From assembly GCA_905250075.1 (NCBI GenBank), contig CAJNOP010000061.1:1-64000 (forward strand): 64,000 bases of DNA, given 5' to 3'. Of this stretch, positions 1-12,437 are shown piece by piece. How positions within the stretch are numbered: the stretch's first letter is position 1; each line of letters starts with the position of its first letter. Below the pieces are notes generated by a model. It was given only the letters and a program-made list of their open reading frames with translations, was not told the DNA's origin and did not search any database. The stretch comes from Rotaria sp. Silwood1 (taxonomy: Eukaryota; Rotifera; Eurotatoria; Philodinida; Philodinidae). The translations under genes were made by a program, and so were the position numbers.

Positions 1-38
1 GGGTACCCCATTATATAGGACTTGAAGACCTAAAGGTT

Positions 39-121
39 TCACTTTCCGTTCCTTTCTTTTAGGAAAGGAAAGTTAACTTTCTTTCAACTTTCCTTTCTTT
101 TAGGAAAGGAAAGGAAAGTGC
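39..121. repeat. Short CTTTCC/GGAAAG palindromic repeat
   Basis: Two units of the form TTTCCTTTCTTTTAGGAAAGGAAA lie back to back, bounded by cacttt...aaagtg. Each unit can fold on itself. No coding potential was seen, and it may be the edge of a repeat that begins outside the window. Confidence 0.45.
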
Positions 122-630
122 CACCCCTATTCAAGATCCCAAACTTTTGATTGGATAATCCAGTAGTACTAAGATAGTAGCCTTCGCAAAAAAAAGTTTG
201 AGCTAAATCTATCACACTGATTGGGAGAAAGCCTATTCTAAAGATAGAGTACTTTTAGATGTATATTATGATATATGGTTAGAAATGTCGATGATACTTT
301 GTCACTACATATACATGATTCTATACGATGGTTATGTTGCCCATCTCGAAATATATGTCTGGTAAAAATTTCAGGTCTCTATCACGTCCTGGTGAAGAGA
401 TAGCATGAAAATACTGCATTTAGACGACTAACAAAAAATTTCAAAAATTGATAAAAAGGCATTTTTAGTTCTTTCAGTTCGTATTTCGTAGCTCAGCCAA
501 ATTTCAACCTTTAGGGCTAAAAATTTGGTTTTATACCTAAACAACTTTTCCCTACAAGAAGAGCTCACTCCCGACAAAATCTGAGAACATCGATTGAGCA
601 GCTTTGGTTGTCCTTCTCATGCATTGACTC

Positions 631-1314
631 CAGGGGCGGCGCGACCGGGGGGGGGATAGGGGGGTCACCCTCCTCCTGCTCCAGAAAATTTTGGCTGGTA
701 CTTTCTCCGATTTGGGGGAATTTACTACGATAATTTCTCCGATTTTGGAGAGTTTACAAAGCAATTTTCTCCGATTTTGGAGAAATATACTTGATAGTTT
801 TCTCTCAATTTGGAGAAAATTCAAGTTTAATGGGCATTTTTAGGCAATTTTCTCCGATTTTCGAGAAATATATTACATAAATTTCTCCAAAAATCGGAGA
901 AAATTCAAGTTTGGAGATCATTTTTAGCCGATTTTCTCCGATTTTCGAGAAATATATTACACAAATTTCTCCAACATCGGAGAAAAAGTTTTAATAGTTT
1001 CCTCCAAACTTGGATTTTCTCCGACTTTGGAGAAACGTGTATAATATATTTCTCCCAAATCGGAGAAAATCGCCCAAAAATGTTCTCCAAACTTGAATTT
1101 TCTGCGAATTTATACAATAGTGTTGAATATATTTCTATGAATCCGGAAAAATCCAATTTTGGACAAAAATGAGTAGACGATTTTCTCCGATTTTGGAGAA
1201 GTATATTATAAAATTCTGATTCGAAGAAGACTTCAGTTTAGAGAACACTTTTTGACTTTCTCCGATTTTAGGCCCCCCCCCCCCCCCTGCTCCGACCTCT
1301 TCGCGCCGCCCCTG
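631..1314. mobile_element. Non-autonomous hAT-type element (MITE), 684 bp
   Basis: The ends are perfect inverted repeats CAGGGGCGGCGCG / CGCGCCGCCCCTG. An exact 8-bp duplication, ATTGACTC, flanks them at 623-630 and 1315-1322. An 8-bp target duplication with a CAGGGGCGG-type terminus is the signature of the hAT superfamily. G/C homopolymer runs sit just inside each end. The interior is an array of an 18-bp palindrome of the type TTCTCCGATTTTGGAGAA in many degenerate copies. The minus-strand open frames here (552-824, 905-1156) are by-products of that repeat. No transposase is present, so mobility would depend on an enzyme supplied elsewhere. Confidence 0.9.
690..1262. repeat. Array of TTCTCCGATTTTGGAGAA palindromes
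   Basis: At least nine recognisable copies of a self-complementary 18-mer (TTCTCCGA core TCGGAGAA) are spaced at irregular 40-90 bp intervals inside the hAT-type element. Short variable spacers such as 'ttcaagtttggag' also recur. It looks like subterminal transposase-binding repeats expanded through the whole element, which is inference. Confidence 0.75.
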
Positions 1315-1322
1315 ATTGACTC

Positions 1323-2920
1323 ATAAACATTTACAGAAGCTCCGGAATCAAATATGATTCTCTTGAATGTCTGGTTTTAAGCAACAAAAACATAAGAAAA
1401 AAAAAGCTTCTTACAGAAATGAAGAACCTTCTTCTTTCTTTCATATTGATTTATTGATTGTATGATTTTATTAAATTAAAAAACATCATGGACTATATTT
1501 ACAGTTAGAAACATTTCTTATGATATTCAAAACTAAATGAATGGTCAAGTTTTAGAATGGATTAAGTAAAAGAACAGATAGATTAGTAATCACTTGTCGC
1601 TTTAGTTTTATATAATCGTGAAATACTTGGTTTTGTCAATTATGGTTTAGCATCATAAAATAAAAGAAAGTATAGTTTATTGTCCAGACAAGACGCAAAT
1701 ATAATTTATTTGTGATTTATGATTTGAAGTTGTGACATTGTTTTTATTTGATTATATAGCTTATCGATGACATGCAGAAACATTCTTTTTTCATCTAATA
1801 AAACATGGAATCTAAATATATATTAAATTGTTTTCAGTGGAAAAACTATAACAAATCATAAAAAAGAAATCATAATCATGGATATGATATTTAACTTTGA
1901 ATTTGAATCAACTCGACATTAATTTCAGAAAATAAAAACAAATGTACAAGTGCTTGCAAATAACAGTTCATCACATATTTTGTGACACTTGGAAAGATTC
2001 TCATTTTAATATCAGTCAAGAAAATGTTGATTATTCTCTCAATCCGCATAGTTCTCATTTTGTTTTCCACTTTCAGATTTGAAATTTTTTTTAAGCGCAT
2101 ACTAAAAACGAAGTTTTTTCATTTTGACAATTTTAGAAATAATTGTAAACAATATCCAATAACTATCATCTGTTGAACAATAAAAACTTTGTTTTTTTAG
2201 TTTGTTTCTATATCGAAGGATATCATTTATCATTGAATGGAAAGGAAACTTACCCTTATGTTACCACGTAACTTATATGGAAAATTCACTTGTGATATTA
2301 TTCTCGAAGAAAAGCTTTTTAGAAGAATAAAAATATATTATAAAACTTGGATCAAAATTACAGCAAGCAAGAAATCCGAATCCCTATTCAATTTTTTCAA
2401 GTTTCATTTCTTTAGCTAAATTTCTTGGGTACTCTGATTCCTCTACTTTAAAATTTCATTAATTTCCTAAAATAGTCTTCCATCTAACAAAAAAATCAAA
2501 TTCATAAATGTTCCATCATTGGTTATATCTGATAAAGTAGCCTTGTTACTTTAGTTTGGTTTAATATTTTGTAAAATTTGAAGTTTTGTAGATCACTTTT
2601 ATTTGACACAATTTCGTAACAGGCAGATATAATCTAGCTGAGAAGAGTTTCGTTTTAATAATTTGCAACATTGTTGATTAAAATAAGAAATGAATAAATT
2701 CGAAACTGTATGATCCGATTAACTAATTAGTACTCTCTTGAGTTATATTAAAAACACAAAACTTACAAAAATTTTAAAAACTTAAAGTTTCGCGAAGTTT
2801 TTCACGATGTAATTTTTTATTTAACGATAGCAATCTAACACTTCAATCAAGATAGAAAAAAAAATAATAATTCCAACTTGTTGACCACTTGATAATGGAC
2901 ATAAGTAAAAAAAAAATGTG
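1323..2920. other. Intergenic, AT-rich, no gene seen
   Basis: Very AT-rich DNA with poly-A/T runs. The only open frames are under 70 codons, overlap one another on opposite strands (1891-2176) and resemble no family I recognise. Nothing else is supported here. Confidence 0.6.
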
Positions 2921-4345
2921 TTAACATGTTCCATATTTGTACTTATTATAATCATCAGGATTATTAATTTTTTTAATTCCATCACAGTAAAGATATAATT
3001 CGTTAAATGGATGAATTCTTCTCATGACAGCTAAATGTCCAAATGAACTTTTCGAAATAACAGCTAAATCACAATAACTTAATGCATGAAAATCTAAAAT
3101 GGTCTTTTCTAAACTTTCACATCCTAAATAATTCCAATCACGATCAATATGTGCCATTGTACCGTTGATTTCTATTAAACGTGACGGTTCATTATTTTTT
3201 GTTGAAAATAGTTTTCGAGCTAAATGTTGAACTTCACGAGAATCAGTAGTAATAAATACACGACCAGGACGTGAAAGTAGAAATTTTAAAACCGTTATAT
3301 TCATACGCTCACGACGAGGAAATACTATATCTTTTGGATTTGATGGATTACGACCAATACGTAAATGACCACACAATAGCGGACCATTGTCTATATTTGT
3401 ATCTACACAAAGTATACAAATGAATTAAATATTTTATCATGATTAATAATTCAATCTATTTCAGAATAAAATCGATTTTGACATTATGTGCTTACCTGGT
3501 GGATAATTATTCAAATTAAGTCGACCAAATTTTTCTTGTAAATGTGGCTTTAATTGAATGAGTAGTTCATAAAATAAAGGATATAATGTGATAATATGAA
3601 TATGTTTTTGTTTGACTCGAAAACGATTAAATAATGATTTATAAAATTCTGGATTGCGAGCTATAATATCAAAATATGCAATATTATTTGTTTGAATATA
3701 AAGTACAGAATATTGTTCATGATATGATTTTAATATTTTATAATTTTTTGGAGATAATGAAGTAATATTAATTGATGATGAAATATTTCTAATATGACTG
3801 TGTGATGATATAGACCATGAAATAAAATTTGAAGTGAGTATACGTTCAATTGAACATGGCCATGTCATATCAATAATAAATGTACGATTCAAAGCAAGTG
3901 AAAGTAAAAAGCTTGCAACAATTTTACGAGTTCGATCTCCCCAGCCTAATTTAATAAAATTTATTTTTTATTATTAAAAAACAGGAGTCAAATTCTTACC
4001 TCCACACATGAATGGACAAGAATAAACAAGATATTTATTATTACTTTGTTGATATTTTCTATTAGCTTCATTGATAATACTCCATACATTTATATTATAT
4101 GGGACTTGAATATATTTCAGAAGGATCGGATGTTTTTTTACAACATCATCATCCTGAGTTTGTTTTCGCAATTCTCCAGTTTCTTTTTCAAATATTTCAA
4201 TATCATTATTATAAGAATTTATTTCAATACACCAGTAACATCTATATGAAGAAGCTATTAAAATAATGCAGATAAGTAAAAATAAGTAATATTTTCGACG
4301 TCGCCGATGATATAATGAATAAAAAATGACACGAAAAAATTTCAT
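2921..4345 (-). CDS. Fucosyltransferase-like type II membrane glycosyltransferase (NodZ/O-FucT-like), 3 exons
   Basis: Exons on the minus strand are 4345-4000, 3945-3496 and 3402-2921, giving a 425-aa protein. All junctions are GT/AG, with short introns. The start at 4345 is preferred over the longer open frame because it puts a basic stretch (RRRR) and one hydrophobic segment (about residues 18-35) at the N-terminus, as in a Golgi type II transferase. Exon 2 opens with a C-G-G-W-G-D-R motif followed by 'NRTFIIDMTWPC'. Exon 3 has H-L-R-I-G-R (about residue 278), F-I-T-T-D-S and 'DLAVISKSSFG'. These are the nucleotide-sugar-binding signatures of GT-B fucosyltransferases (NodZ, O-FucT, alpha-1,6-FucT). 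The likely role is fucosylation of glycoproteins in the secretory pathway, with the acceptor unknown. The exact GT family is uncertain. Confidence 0.72.
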
Positions 4346-4717
4346 CGAACAAAAAAGTCCAGATGTTAATACATACACATCAAAGTATTCATATAGAAGA
4401 AAAATTAGTTGTTCTTCTCTTATACAAATGCTAAACGGAGAAAGAGAAAAAAAGCGGTTGGGTATGACAAAGAAAGAACGGACGAATATAAATATTGATG
4501 CTGACATCGTATGACGGATTATTATGTATGAATATGTGAGAAAGAAAGAAGAGAACAGAACAGGAACTCATCTTACACGTACATGCGCCACAATGCTGAA
4601 AAATATCCACTCAACTATTGATTAATATAGTGGGATCATTCGTCCAGTTCAGTTTTATACAACGTTTAGATTTTATTTAAAGTAGAAAAATTTATAATTA
4701 TATATATATATATACAT

Positions 4718-5239
4718 GGTGTCCAGAAAGGAAAATAAGCAAAAAAAAACTTGAAGATCTTTCTCGTATGTTCACTATATGGGCTAATATTTTTAACTCT
4801 GATAAAATAATTTTCATAGCTCATACTCATAAAAGAAGCGTTATTAAAGATCTTTTTGAAGTATTTATAATTGACTTTAGTAAAGGGCTGTAACCTTTTG
4901 CAAGTTATGAACAAGCAATATATATTTATTTCCTTAGCCGAGACTAAACGACATCTAAGTTTTTCAACTAATTGTTTATGCTAGTGTCGCTCTGGCTAAT
5001 ATTTATACTATAGGCACATCCTTTGCTCATTACTGCACTCTGAAAGAATCAACCATAAACAGCACGAATTCGGTAACACAACTATCATATTCATTTTTTT
5101 ATAATTTGTGTTGAGAACATTTCTCTTATATATATAAACTATAAAAACTTCTTTATTAGTGGTAAAAACATCATGCCATATGGTCGAAATACGGCGGAGA
5201 TATTCACAATTTTATTTGTTTAGTTACTTTCTGGACACC
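4718..5239. mobile_element. MITE with GGTGTCCAGAAAG inverted repeats
   Basis: GGTGTCCAGAAAG at 4718-4730 is matched by its reverse complement at 5227-5239. TATA-rich flanks on both sides fit TA-targeting insertion (Tc1/mariner type), but the dinucleotide microsatellite hides the exact duplication. The 522-bp interior has no credible transposase; the open frame at 4666-4914 (minus) is a chance frame. It lies just upstream of the fucosyltransferase-like gene. Confidence 0.7.
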
Positions 5240-7730
5240 CTATATATAAAAGACTAAAATAAATATATCTTTAAGCTTTAATTTAATCGAATTTAGTGGA
5301 AAGACGTGAACCCTTTTTTAAGTTAGAGCAGCACTCACTTTCTGTATATCTATCTTCGTATTCTGTTTTTTTCGAGTGAAGCATATTACAAAGTTATTTT
5401 TGTCCACAACATTATTTCTGAAGACAATAGATGTATATAAAGAATTATAAATATAGAATCATTAGATTTAGTGTATCATTGTAAAGTTCATTTTGTAAGT
5501 ATTCAAGAAGATAGACATGTGAAAAATGTATTTATAAGAATTCAACCGCATGTTTCATTTATTTACTAATATAGAACAGAAAAGGAGAAGAAAGTAAAGT
5601 TCGAGAGCACTACAATTTCAGAGAGCACAGTATTAGTTAGTATCTTCTCGTTGTAGCTAAACCCTTTTACTTAGACTGTTTCGTCGATACAAACATCTTT
5701 TTATGAATAATATTAGAACTGTATTGAAATAATCTTGCCTTGCACAGAAAGAAATTTACTAAACAGTAATGATAGCATCCGACGTTTTGAGAACAAACAT
5801 TATCATCAGTAAAAAGAACAGAAAAACGCTTTCAACTAACGAATATGGGTGTGAATGACGGTATTGAGCTTTTATAATACCACACACACCTGAATTGGAG
5901 AGCTGGCACCGTCGGTTTAATGCAAATATTGCACTTCCAATTTAAACTTGTATGTAGTGGTTGAAGAATAAAGAAAGATTCTGCGTTCAATACGGCTACG
6001 ATGAAACAACTTGTCTACAATATGAATAAGCCTTCTTGAAATAAAAACTTTATTGTTCGGAATCAACGAATTTTTTTTTAATGAAACGATATGAAAAATT
6101 TTGTTTGTCATTAGATGAATATTTTAGTAAGTTTAGTAAAATTATTAGCAAATAATTACACTGATATTTTGTTGGCACTATCTTATGAAATATTGAATTA
6201 TGTTCTCATATCTATTGTTGCAATTGTCTTTGCTAATACAAAGTTGTCTTTAGTTTGTCTTCATAAAATACTGCTGAGTAAAAAATGTTGGTAAGAATAG
6301 GATCAACTTCTTTTAGTTATTTTTTGTTGGTCATTAGATAAAAAAAAAACATGATTGTTTTTATGGCCACCAACGCGTCAACATTTAACTATTCTTGCGT
6401 CTTTTATCTGTTTGGATTCAAAGAAAAGTGTGATTGAATGTTAAATGATATTTTGCTATATATATGTTCACTCAAATACAATTGTATAGGATTTTTTAAA
6501 GTTTCTTTTGTCACTAACAATCGAGTGATACATTATCAATGCAGATCCTGTCAATATGCCTTCTCATCTACTTTTCTCTCGTTCGTGTTAAAACATTATT
6601 ATATTCAATTCAAAAGTGTCAGTTCACACATGAGAGAAGAAATATCATTTCATTCGAATTCCAAAAAATGGTAAAAATGTACAGAATTCATTCGATTTTT
6701 AAATGAAAAGTAAAATAATTACTTATTAGAATTGTTTGATATAACAAAGAACTGTTGGTTAATTTACAAAATAGCAGCACACAGAACTTTTCTTGCTTTC
6801 TAATATTTAATCAATATACAAAATTTCATCTTCAGTATTAAGAATAAATCACATTTATTAACCCACTGTTGATCATATGGTAAATTTGTTTTTACAGTTA
6901 TGGTCCTACGAATCAATTGGATATTGTTCGAAACAAGTGTCGAAAATACGATATGTAAAGTAACGCTTTGAAAAATTAGACTGTACAGAATTTACTCCTA
7001 TTTATATCATTATCGATTTTTTATGAATATTTAATGCTATCATTTGAAGTCCAAATTGATACAGTAATCAGTGGAGACGACTAAAAGTATTCAATGTTTG
7101 TGTTAACAATTTTTTTAGCTCTGAGAAATTTTGAAATGAAGACAAAGTAAAATGATGATAGGGAACGCAATGATAAGAAATTTGACACGTATATTCCTGA
7201 AAACTATTGTTGAGTGTTGAAAATTATCAAAAGTCTAATATCTATCCAATGTCAGGCAGTGACCGACATATCTTTAAAAGTGCGGAATCATAGATAATCC
7301 CATCAGTTCAACAAATCAAGTTACACTTCTCGATGCTGTATACTCTCTACCACTTCTGTTTTTTGCTGTCAACCATTGACATGTCTTATTGATCTATAAT
7401 AACTCATATCAGTGTTGTTCTTATCAATAGATGATTTGTACTATGGACTTTCGTCTATACAAAGAACTTGAAGACTTTCAACTAATATCATACCGTACAA
7501 GAGACAAATGAGAATTGTTTATGCTGAATAGGGTTTTATGATATCTATTGAGAAAAGCTTAAATATAAGAATATAACAAAGTAGTAAAAAAAGTATCGCA
7601 ATTTTTTGTTGTCAGATAACATAATTGATCATACTAAAATAAAACTACTATCTTGTTCTTCTCTTTCAAACAATGCCTATTGAAACGTGACATTTGAAAA
7701 ATCTATTAAATATTATAGATGAGTAGCAGT
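5240..7730. other. Intergenic, no gene seen
   Basis: AT-rich DNA between two transposons. Short open frames (5917-6111 minus, 6438-6674 plus) lack family resemblance or splice-consistent extensions. No repeat structure is strong enough to name. Confidence 0.55.
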
Positions 7731-9252
7731 CTGGCTTCCCACTCCGCCTCTTTTTCCTCTTTTTCCTCTATTTTTTCTGAACTTCCTCCTTTCCGCCTCT
7801 TTTTGGATATAAATCCTCTTTTTCCTCTTTTTTTTGGAAAAACCTAGGTTTTTAAGGGTAATAACCGTTAATGTCGATCGATTTGCATGAATCGATATGC
7901 TTCGAATTAATAAGGTGAATAACAAGGTTGAAAATTATCCTTCAGGACGCATGATAATAATTAAATATGCATTAATTCCAATCCAAAAGATTTTTTAGTA
8001 AGATCTTTTGGCATGAACTTTGATCGAATAAGTTAAAACCAATATTTATTGAGGTTGAAATTTGGAAATATCAAAAATAAGTTGCGATAGAGTTATTTAC
8101 GTGCAAATATAAAACTTTGAAAGTTAGATATTTGAGCTCATTGAAATAGTTTTTTCTAACAGATGTGTGTAAAGCTTGAGCGAAGCATCAAGACAGCTTC
8201 CATTATGAACTTAAACATGGAGTTCGATAATTGAAACTCAAGATTTGGACTCAGAAACTGTTGAATATGCCGTCAAAGTGACTACATTTGCCTGGATGAG
8301 GAAATCGTTTACAAGACAGCCGGTTGTTACGAAAAACAAAACCCGATTTTAGCTAATAAATCTCTAAAACTTTCTCCAGAGGCAGAGATCTTCGCAAAAT
8401 GCTAGTTCACACCCACTAGCGAGTTCGGCGCCTTAGATCGCCTCGAAGAAGAATTAGTGATAAGTTCTCACAAATTTTGGTAAATACTCGCCGTGTTATG
8501 TAACTTCAAAGACGTAAAGTTTCTCTGCCTTTAGTAAAATTTCTTGAAAAATCGTCAAAACTTGAACTTAGTATACTCAGGAATCAAAATTTTTTCAAGT
8601 ACTTTTTTCTTGTATATCACTCAATTTCAATTGAATTTCGAATTATTTCAAATCTGTAGAATTGATCACATTTGGTATTGTTGGGCTTTCAGAGAGAACT
8701 TTTGATGTCCAAGGTAGAAATTCTGGTCATCGTTTTGAGAAAGACATTTTGCAACTTTTGATTTAAGCCAAATTTATCCATTTTCTTGTCTTATCAATAT
8801 GCACGCTCTACTGTTTCTTTTTTCGCTTTTTGTTAGGTCTTTCTACTCTCGTAATATTATAAACTGAACAGATTTTGGATATTGAGTGATTTTTTTAAAT
8901 GTCTATTTCTTTGTCTACAAGCAGTAAGATAAAGTGATATCACAGTGAAGTACCTTTGAATCATATCCGTTTTTTTTTTGTAATTCTTTTTTTCTGAGCT
9001 GGATAGAAAAAGCATGATTGCAACAAATGTCAACAACTGAAAATCGCTTTCATCTTTCGGGTTTTTTTCAGTCAGTATTGAATTCAGATTAGCGATGCTG
9101 CATTCTTTCAACCTTTGAGGCTCGCGAGAGTCTTTCTTCGCATTTTACAAGCTGAAAAAATGCGCCTCTTTTTTTATTAAAAATCCTCTTTTCTCTGACA
9201 ACGAAATTCCTCTTTTTTCCTCTTTTTCGACGAGCTATCGGTGGGATGCCAG
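7731..9252. mobile_element. Candidate DNA transposon relic with CTGGCWTCCCAC ends
   Basis: CTGGCTTCCCAC at 7731 is mirrored by GTGGGATGCCAG ending at 9252 (11 of 12 positions). The flanking octamers gtagcagt and gtagtagt differ at one base, as a decayed 8-bp target duplication would. Just inside each end are runs of CCTCTTTTT in the same orientation on the plus strand. The 1.5-kb interior has only short frames (for example 8857-9111 minus), so any transposase is lost. The 8-bp duplication suggests hAT, but the terminus is atypical. Confidence 0.5.
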
Positions 9253-9392
9253 GTAGTAGTTAATTATATAAAATCCCAATGGTAATTTCAATAATTTGTT
9301 AATGAGTCGGATTTATTAAATGGCAAAATATATACAAAAAGTTGAACAAAAGAACGTTTTGCAATTAAAGCTGTTTTATTAATAAGTTTATT

Positions 9393-9889
9393 CTATTGCT
9401 AAAACAGAAAAACAAAAGATAATCAGTTTTAATTTTTTATAAGAATAAAAATCTTTCTTACTCGATGTTCGATAATAACATGAACTTCTCCATGTGAACT
9501 AAGACCTAAATGAGTTGGTAATTTGACCCATTCATCATAACGACCTTTACCAAAAACATGTTTTTTTAAATTAATCGTTGCTGAACCAATTGAATCTCGT
9601 CCAGCTACATCTTCATCATAAACATGTATATGTAATTCATCTTGATGTTTGTGCAAATTACTAAATAATATAATATAAGCAATATATTAAAAATCATATA
9701 TTAAGCTTACAAAGTCAATGTTTCATTCCATGTTGGATTATTTGTATCTTTAATTGTTTTTGTTCGTTGTTTATAATCTTTATCCAAATAAAGTTCAACA
9801 TAAGCATCATCTTTACCAACAATATCTTTGTCTTTTAATTTACGAGCTTCAACAATTGTTACGTATAAAACTCCCTCTATATGGCTCAT
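9393..9889 (-). CDS. Single C2-domain protein, 3 exons
   Basis: Exons are 9889-9711, 9660-9462 and a 6-nt terminal exon 9398-9393 (CAA TAG) after a strong polypyrimidine acceptor, giving 127 aa. AATAAA-like signals follow the stop. Essentially the whole protein is one C2 domain. It starts MSHIEGVLYVTIVEARKL and has the two calcium-binding loops, with Asp clusters D-K-D-I-V-G-K-D-D and D-E-D-V-A-G-R-D, and the classic N-P-x-W-N-E between strands. Small stand-alone C2 proteins bind membranes or phospholipid in a Ca2+-dependent way. There is no TM segment or second domain. If the second intron is not spliced, the protein would instead read through to 9429 with a short hydrophobic tail. Confidence 0.82.
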
Positions 9890-11675
9890 TGTTCCTTTTT
9901 TTGAAAATTGAAACTTAATAATTAGGTATATATCGTTAACAAATTCAGTAGCAAGGAATTCTGCAATAGATTTTATAAATAAACCAAAGAAAAAAAAGAG
10001 AAAAAAATATGCACATCCAATGAGATGTTTTATTTTTCCTCTCAAAAAATGATGAAGGTTGTTTGGAAAAAGAAAGAAGTCTTAGTGAAAAGTAGTCATG
10101 ACTCCTTTTAGTAAGAGGTGATAAAATAGACGAATGAATGTTCCTTTAGTTTCTTCCTTATTTTGCGTATGTTAATATTTCTATCGCTGCTACGCAGACA
10201 AAGTCTAGTAAGAAAAAAAAGAAAATGGTAAGAAAAAAAGTATCATAGTCAATGTAAAAGTACTCTATCAACTTTATAAAAAAAAATGCAATGCCTCTTC
10301 AAAATAAACAATTGCTCAATTGAAATCGATTCAATAAATAACTTTGAATATTAATGCTATTAACAAAAAAAAAAGAAACTTTATCATGTACCTTACAGTT
10401 GAAAGAGTTGATGTCATCAAAAAAATTCAATTTGATTAGAATTGAATTACGAAAATCGATTGAAAAGAAAACCCGAGCTAAAAAGTGCAAATGATTGAGT
10501 TTTGCGTTTTAAAATAGATTATCAGAAAACTATCGTGACAAGTATTCACTTAAATAATAATCAAAACAATTAAACTTTAAAATAATCTGGTTTATTATCT
10601 TGAATAATAGATGAACAAATTTATGTTCAAATTGCGAATTTTGCTTAATAATGGCCTGAAAATATCAATGACAGAATTAAATCTTTTGTACAATTATGAA
10701 AATATCAGCTAATAACAATACATTAGCAAGAATATATATCAAATGATTAATTGAAGAAAAAAAATATTCGTATATCGAGAATGATTTTTTAAGGAAATAT
10801 AATCTCTTTGATGTATTACTTTAGGTTAAACAATATTTGAAAATGTCAACAAGATTTTTTAATTATGTGACTATTAGTTGAAGGTTGTACTTGTTCTTTA
10901 TTATGTAAATAATTGTTGATATTTGTAAATTTATAATATACATAATGGTATCAGGAATCAATCGAATAAAAATTTGACTATAACACAATCTGAAATGTAA
11001 AACTTATGACATAAATTGTATTCATAGGAAAATCATAATTCATGAATCTAAATGAATCAATAGATAATATATCATGTTCCGTACTCTTATTTACCAAGAA
11101 AGCCTTCAAATTAAATGTTTAGTTTTTTTCTTTGTCCTTCAGAAAAATAGTAACGATTCACTTTTTAGTTAAAACTGGCATATGTAGAATGAAATTATTC
11201 ATTCAGCATATTTAGTTACTGATCGTTACACGAAGAAGCACATCTCATTTAAGTATTAAATCTCACGCAAATGTACAACTTGTTCGCATTGATACGCTAG
11301 AATGAAATTTTTAAGTTTTCTTTCATTTTTTAGTTATTTTAATTTACAATTGTACAAGTATCCTGATCTCTTGTATATTTCTTTTTGAGTATAACCTTGA
11401 ATTGAAACCATCGAGATGACAGTGTGTATTGCAATGATCAAAATCTCTTTTTGAATAAATATTTAAACATATAGTGTATAGCAAAATACTCAAATGTAAT
11501 TTGATTCAATGTTAAGAAGAAAATTTTTTCATTCATATTTATTCGATCATGTATCATATTGCGTTTATTTCTAAGAAAGCTGTTTCTATCAATCAATACA
11601 AGTAGTCAATTACTAGTTTAGAAAAGAAATATTGTCGATGAAAACAATTGGAAAAATGAAAGCTGTAAAAAACAA
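9890..11675. other. Intergenic, no gene seen
   Basis: AT-rich spacer between the C2-domain gene and the first tRNA-Lys gene. No frame over 65 codons and no paired repeat that I could support. Confidence 0.55.
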
Positions 11676-11748
11676 CGCCCAACGTGGGGCTCGAACCCAC
11701 GACATTGAGATTAAGAGTCTCACGCTCTACCGACTGAGCTAGCCGGGC
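11676..11748 (-). tRNA. tRNA-Lys (anticodon CTT)
   Basis: A 73-nt cloverleaf beginning GCCCGGC, with A box TAGCTCAGTCGG, anticodon loop CTCTTAA (anticodon CTT), and B box GGTTCGAGCCC. The acceptor stem closes with GTTGGGC and discriminator G. A run of six T's follows within about 10 nt of the 3' end on the minus strand and serves as the Pol III terminator. There is no intron. Confidence 0.97.
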
Positions 11749-12364
11749 ATATGCCACTACTTATTACATAACTGACCACAACAGTGACCTTCATTTACTC
11801 CTAAATTTTCTCCTATTAAACCGATTCACAACAATATTCAATTTTAAGTATCTTCATTTCAATTTTTGCCAAATGCATGATACATATTATTCTAAGAAGC
11901 CAACTAACTAGAAAAGAATTTTCTGATAAAATATAATGATTTCATTTTAAAGAATCTGCTCATTGAAAAATGAATAGATATTCGATCAAATATCATTCGT
12001 CACACCTGTAATTAGTAATGAACACATAGAAAATGAAACATATAATAAAATTTTTTAGATTCATTTGTGTTTACCTAGTAATTAAATACTACTGTATAAT
12101 GAAAATACATGTCAAAATAATAAAAATTATTCTATTCATATTGACAAGAAAAATTGTCAAATCCAAAAGTGATCCATACATTTTTAGAAATGCATATATA
12201 ATATTTATTAGAACTCTATGGAAATAATTTTTGAACATTCAATTATACAAAAATGTAGTAAAAATCAAATGTCCACTGTTATAAAATCATATGATGTGTT
12301 CAAATCTGTTTTAATTAATAAACTTATGATGAATTCTACTCTAATTTGTTACATAAGTTTGCAA
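11749..12364. other. Spacer between divergent tRNA-Lys genes
   Basis: 616 bp of AT-rich DNA separates the 5' ends of two tRNA genes transcribed away from each other. No gene was seen. Frames here (12033-12227, and 12218-12547 running into the tRNA) are not credible proteins. Confidence 0.6.
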
Positions 12365-12437
12365 GCCCGGCTAGCTCAGTCGGTAGAGCGTGAGACTCTT
12401 AATCTCAATGTCGTGGGTTCGAGCCCCACGTTGGGCG
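12365..12437 (+). tRNA. tRNA-Lys (anticodon CTT), identical to the minus-strand copy
   Basis: Identical over all 73 nt to the reverse complement of 11676-11748, with the same A and B boxes and CTT anticodon. A run of ten or so T's starting about 5 nt downstream terminates transcription. The pair is a 73-bp inverted repeat with a 616-bp spacer. Confidence 0.97.

Noticed and set aside
552..1156. Minus-strand open frames of 83-90 codons
   Set aside because: Produced by the repeated palindrome inside the hAT-type MITE.
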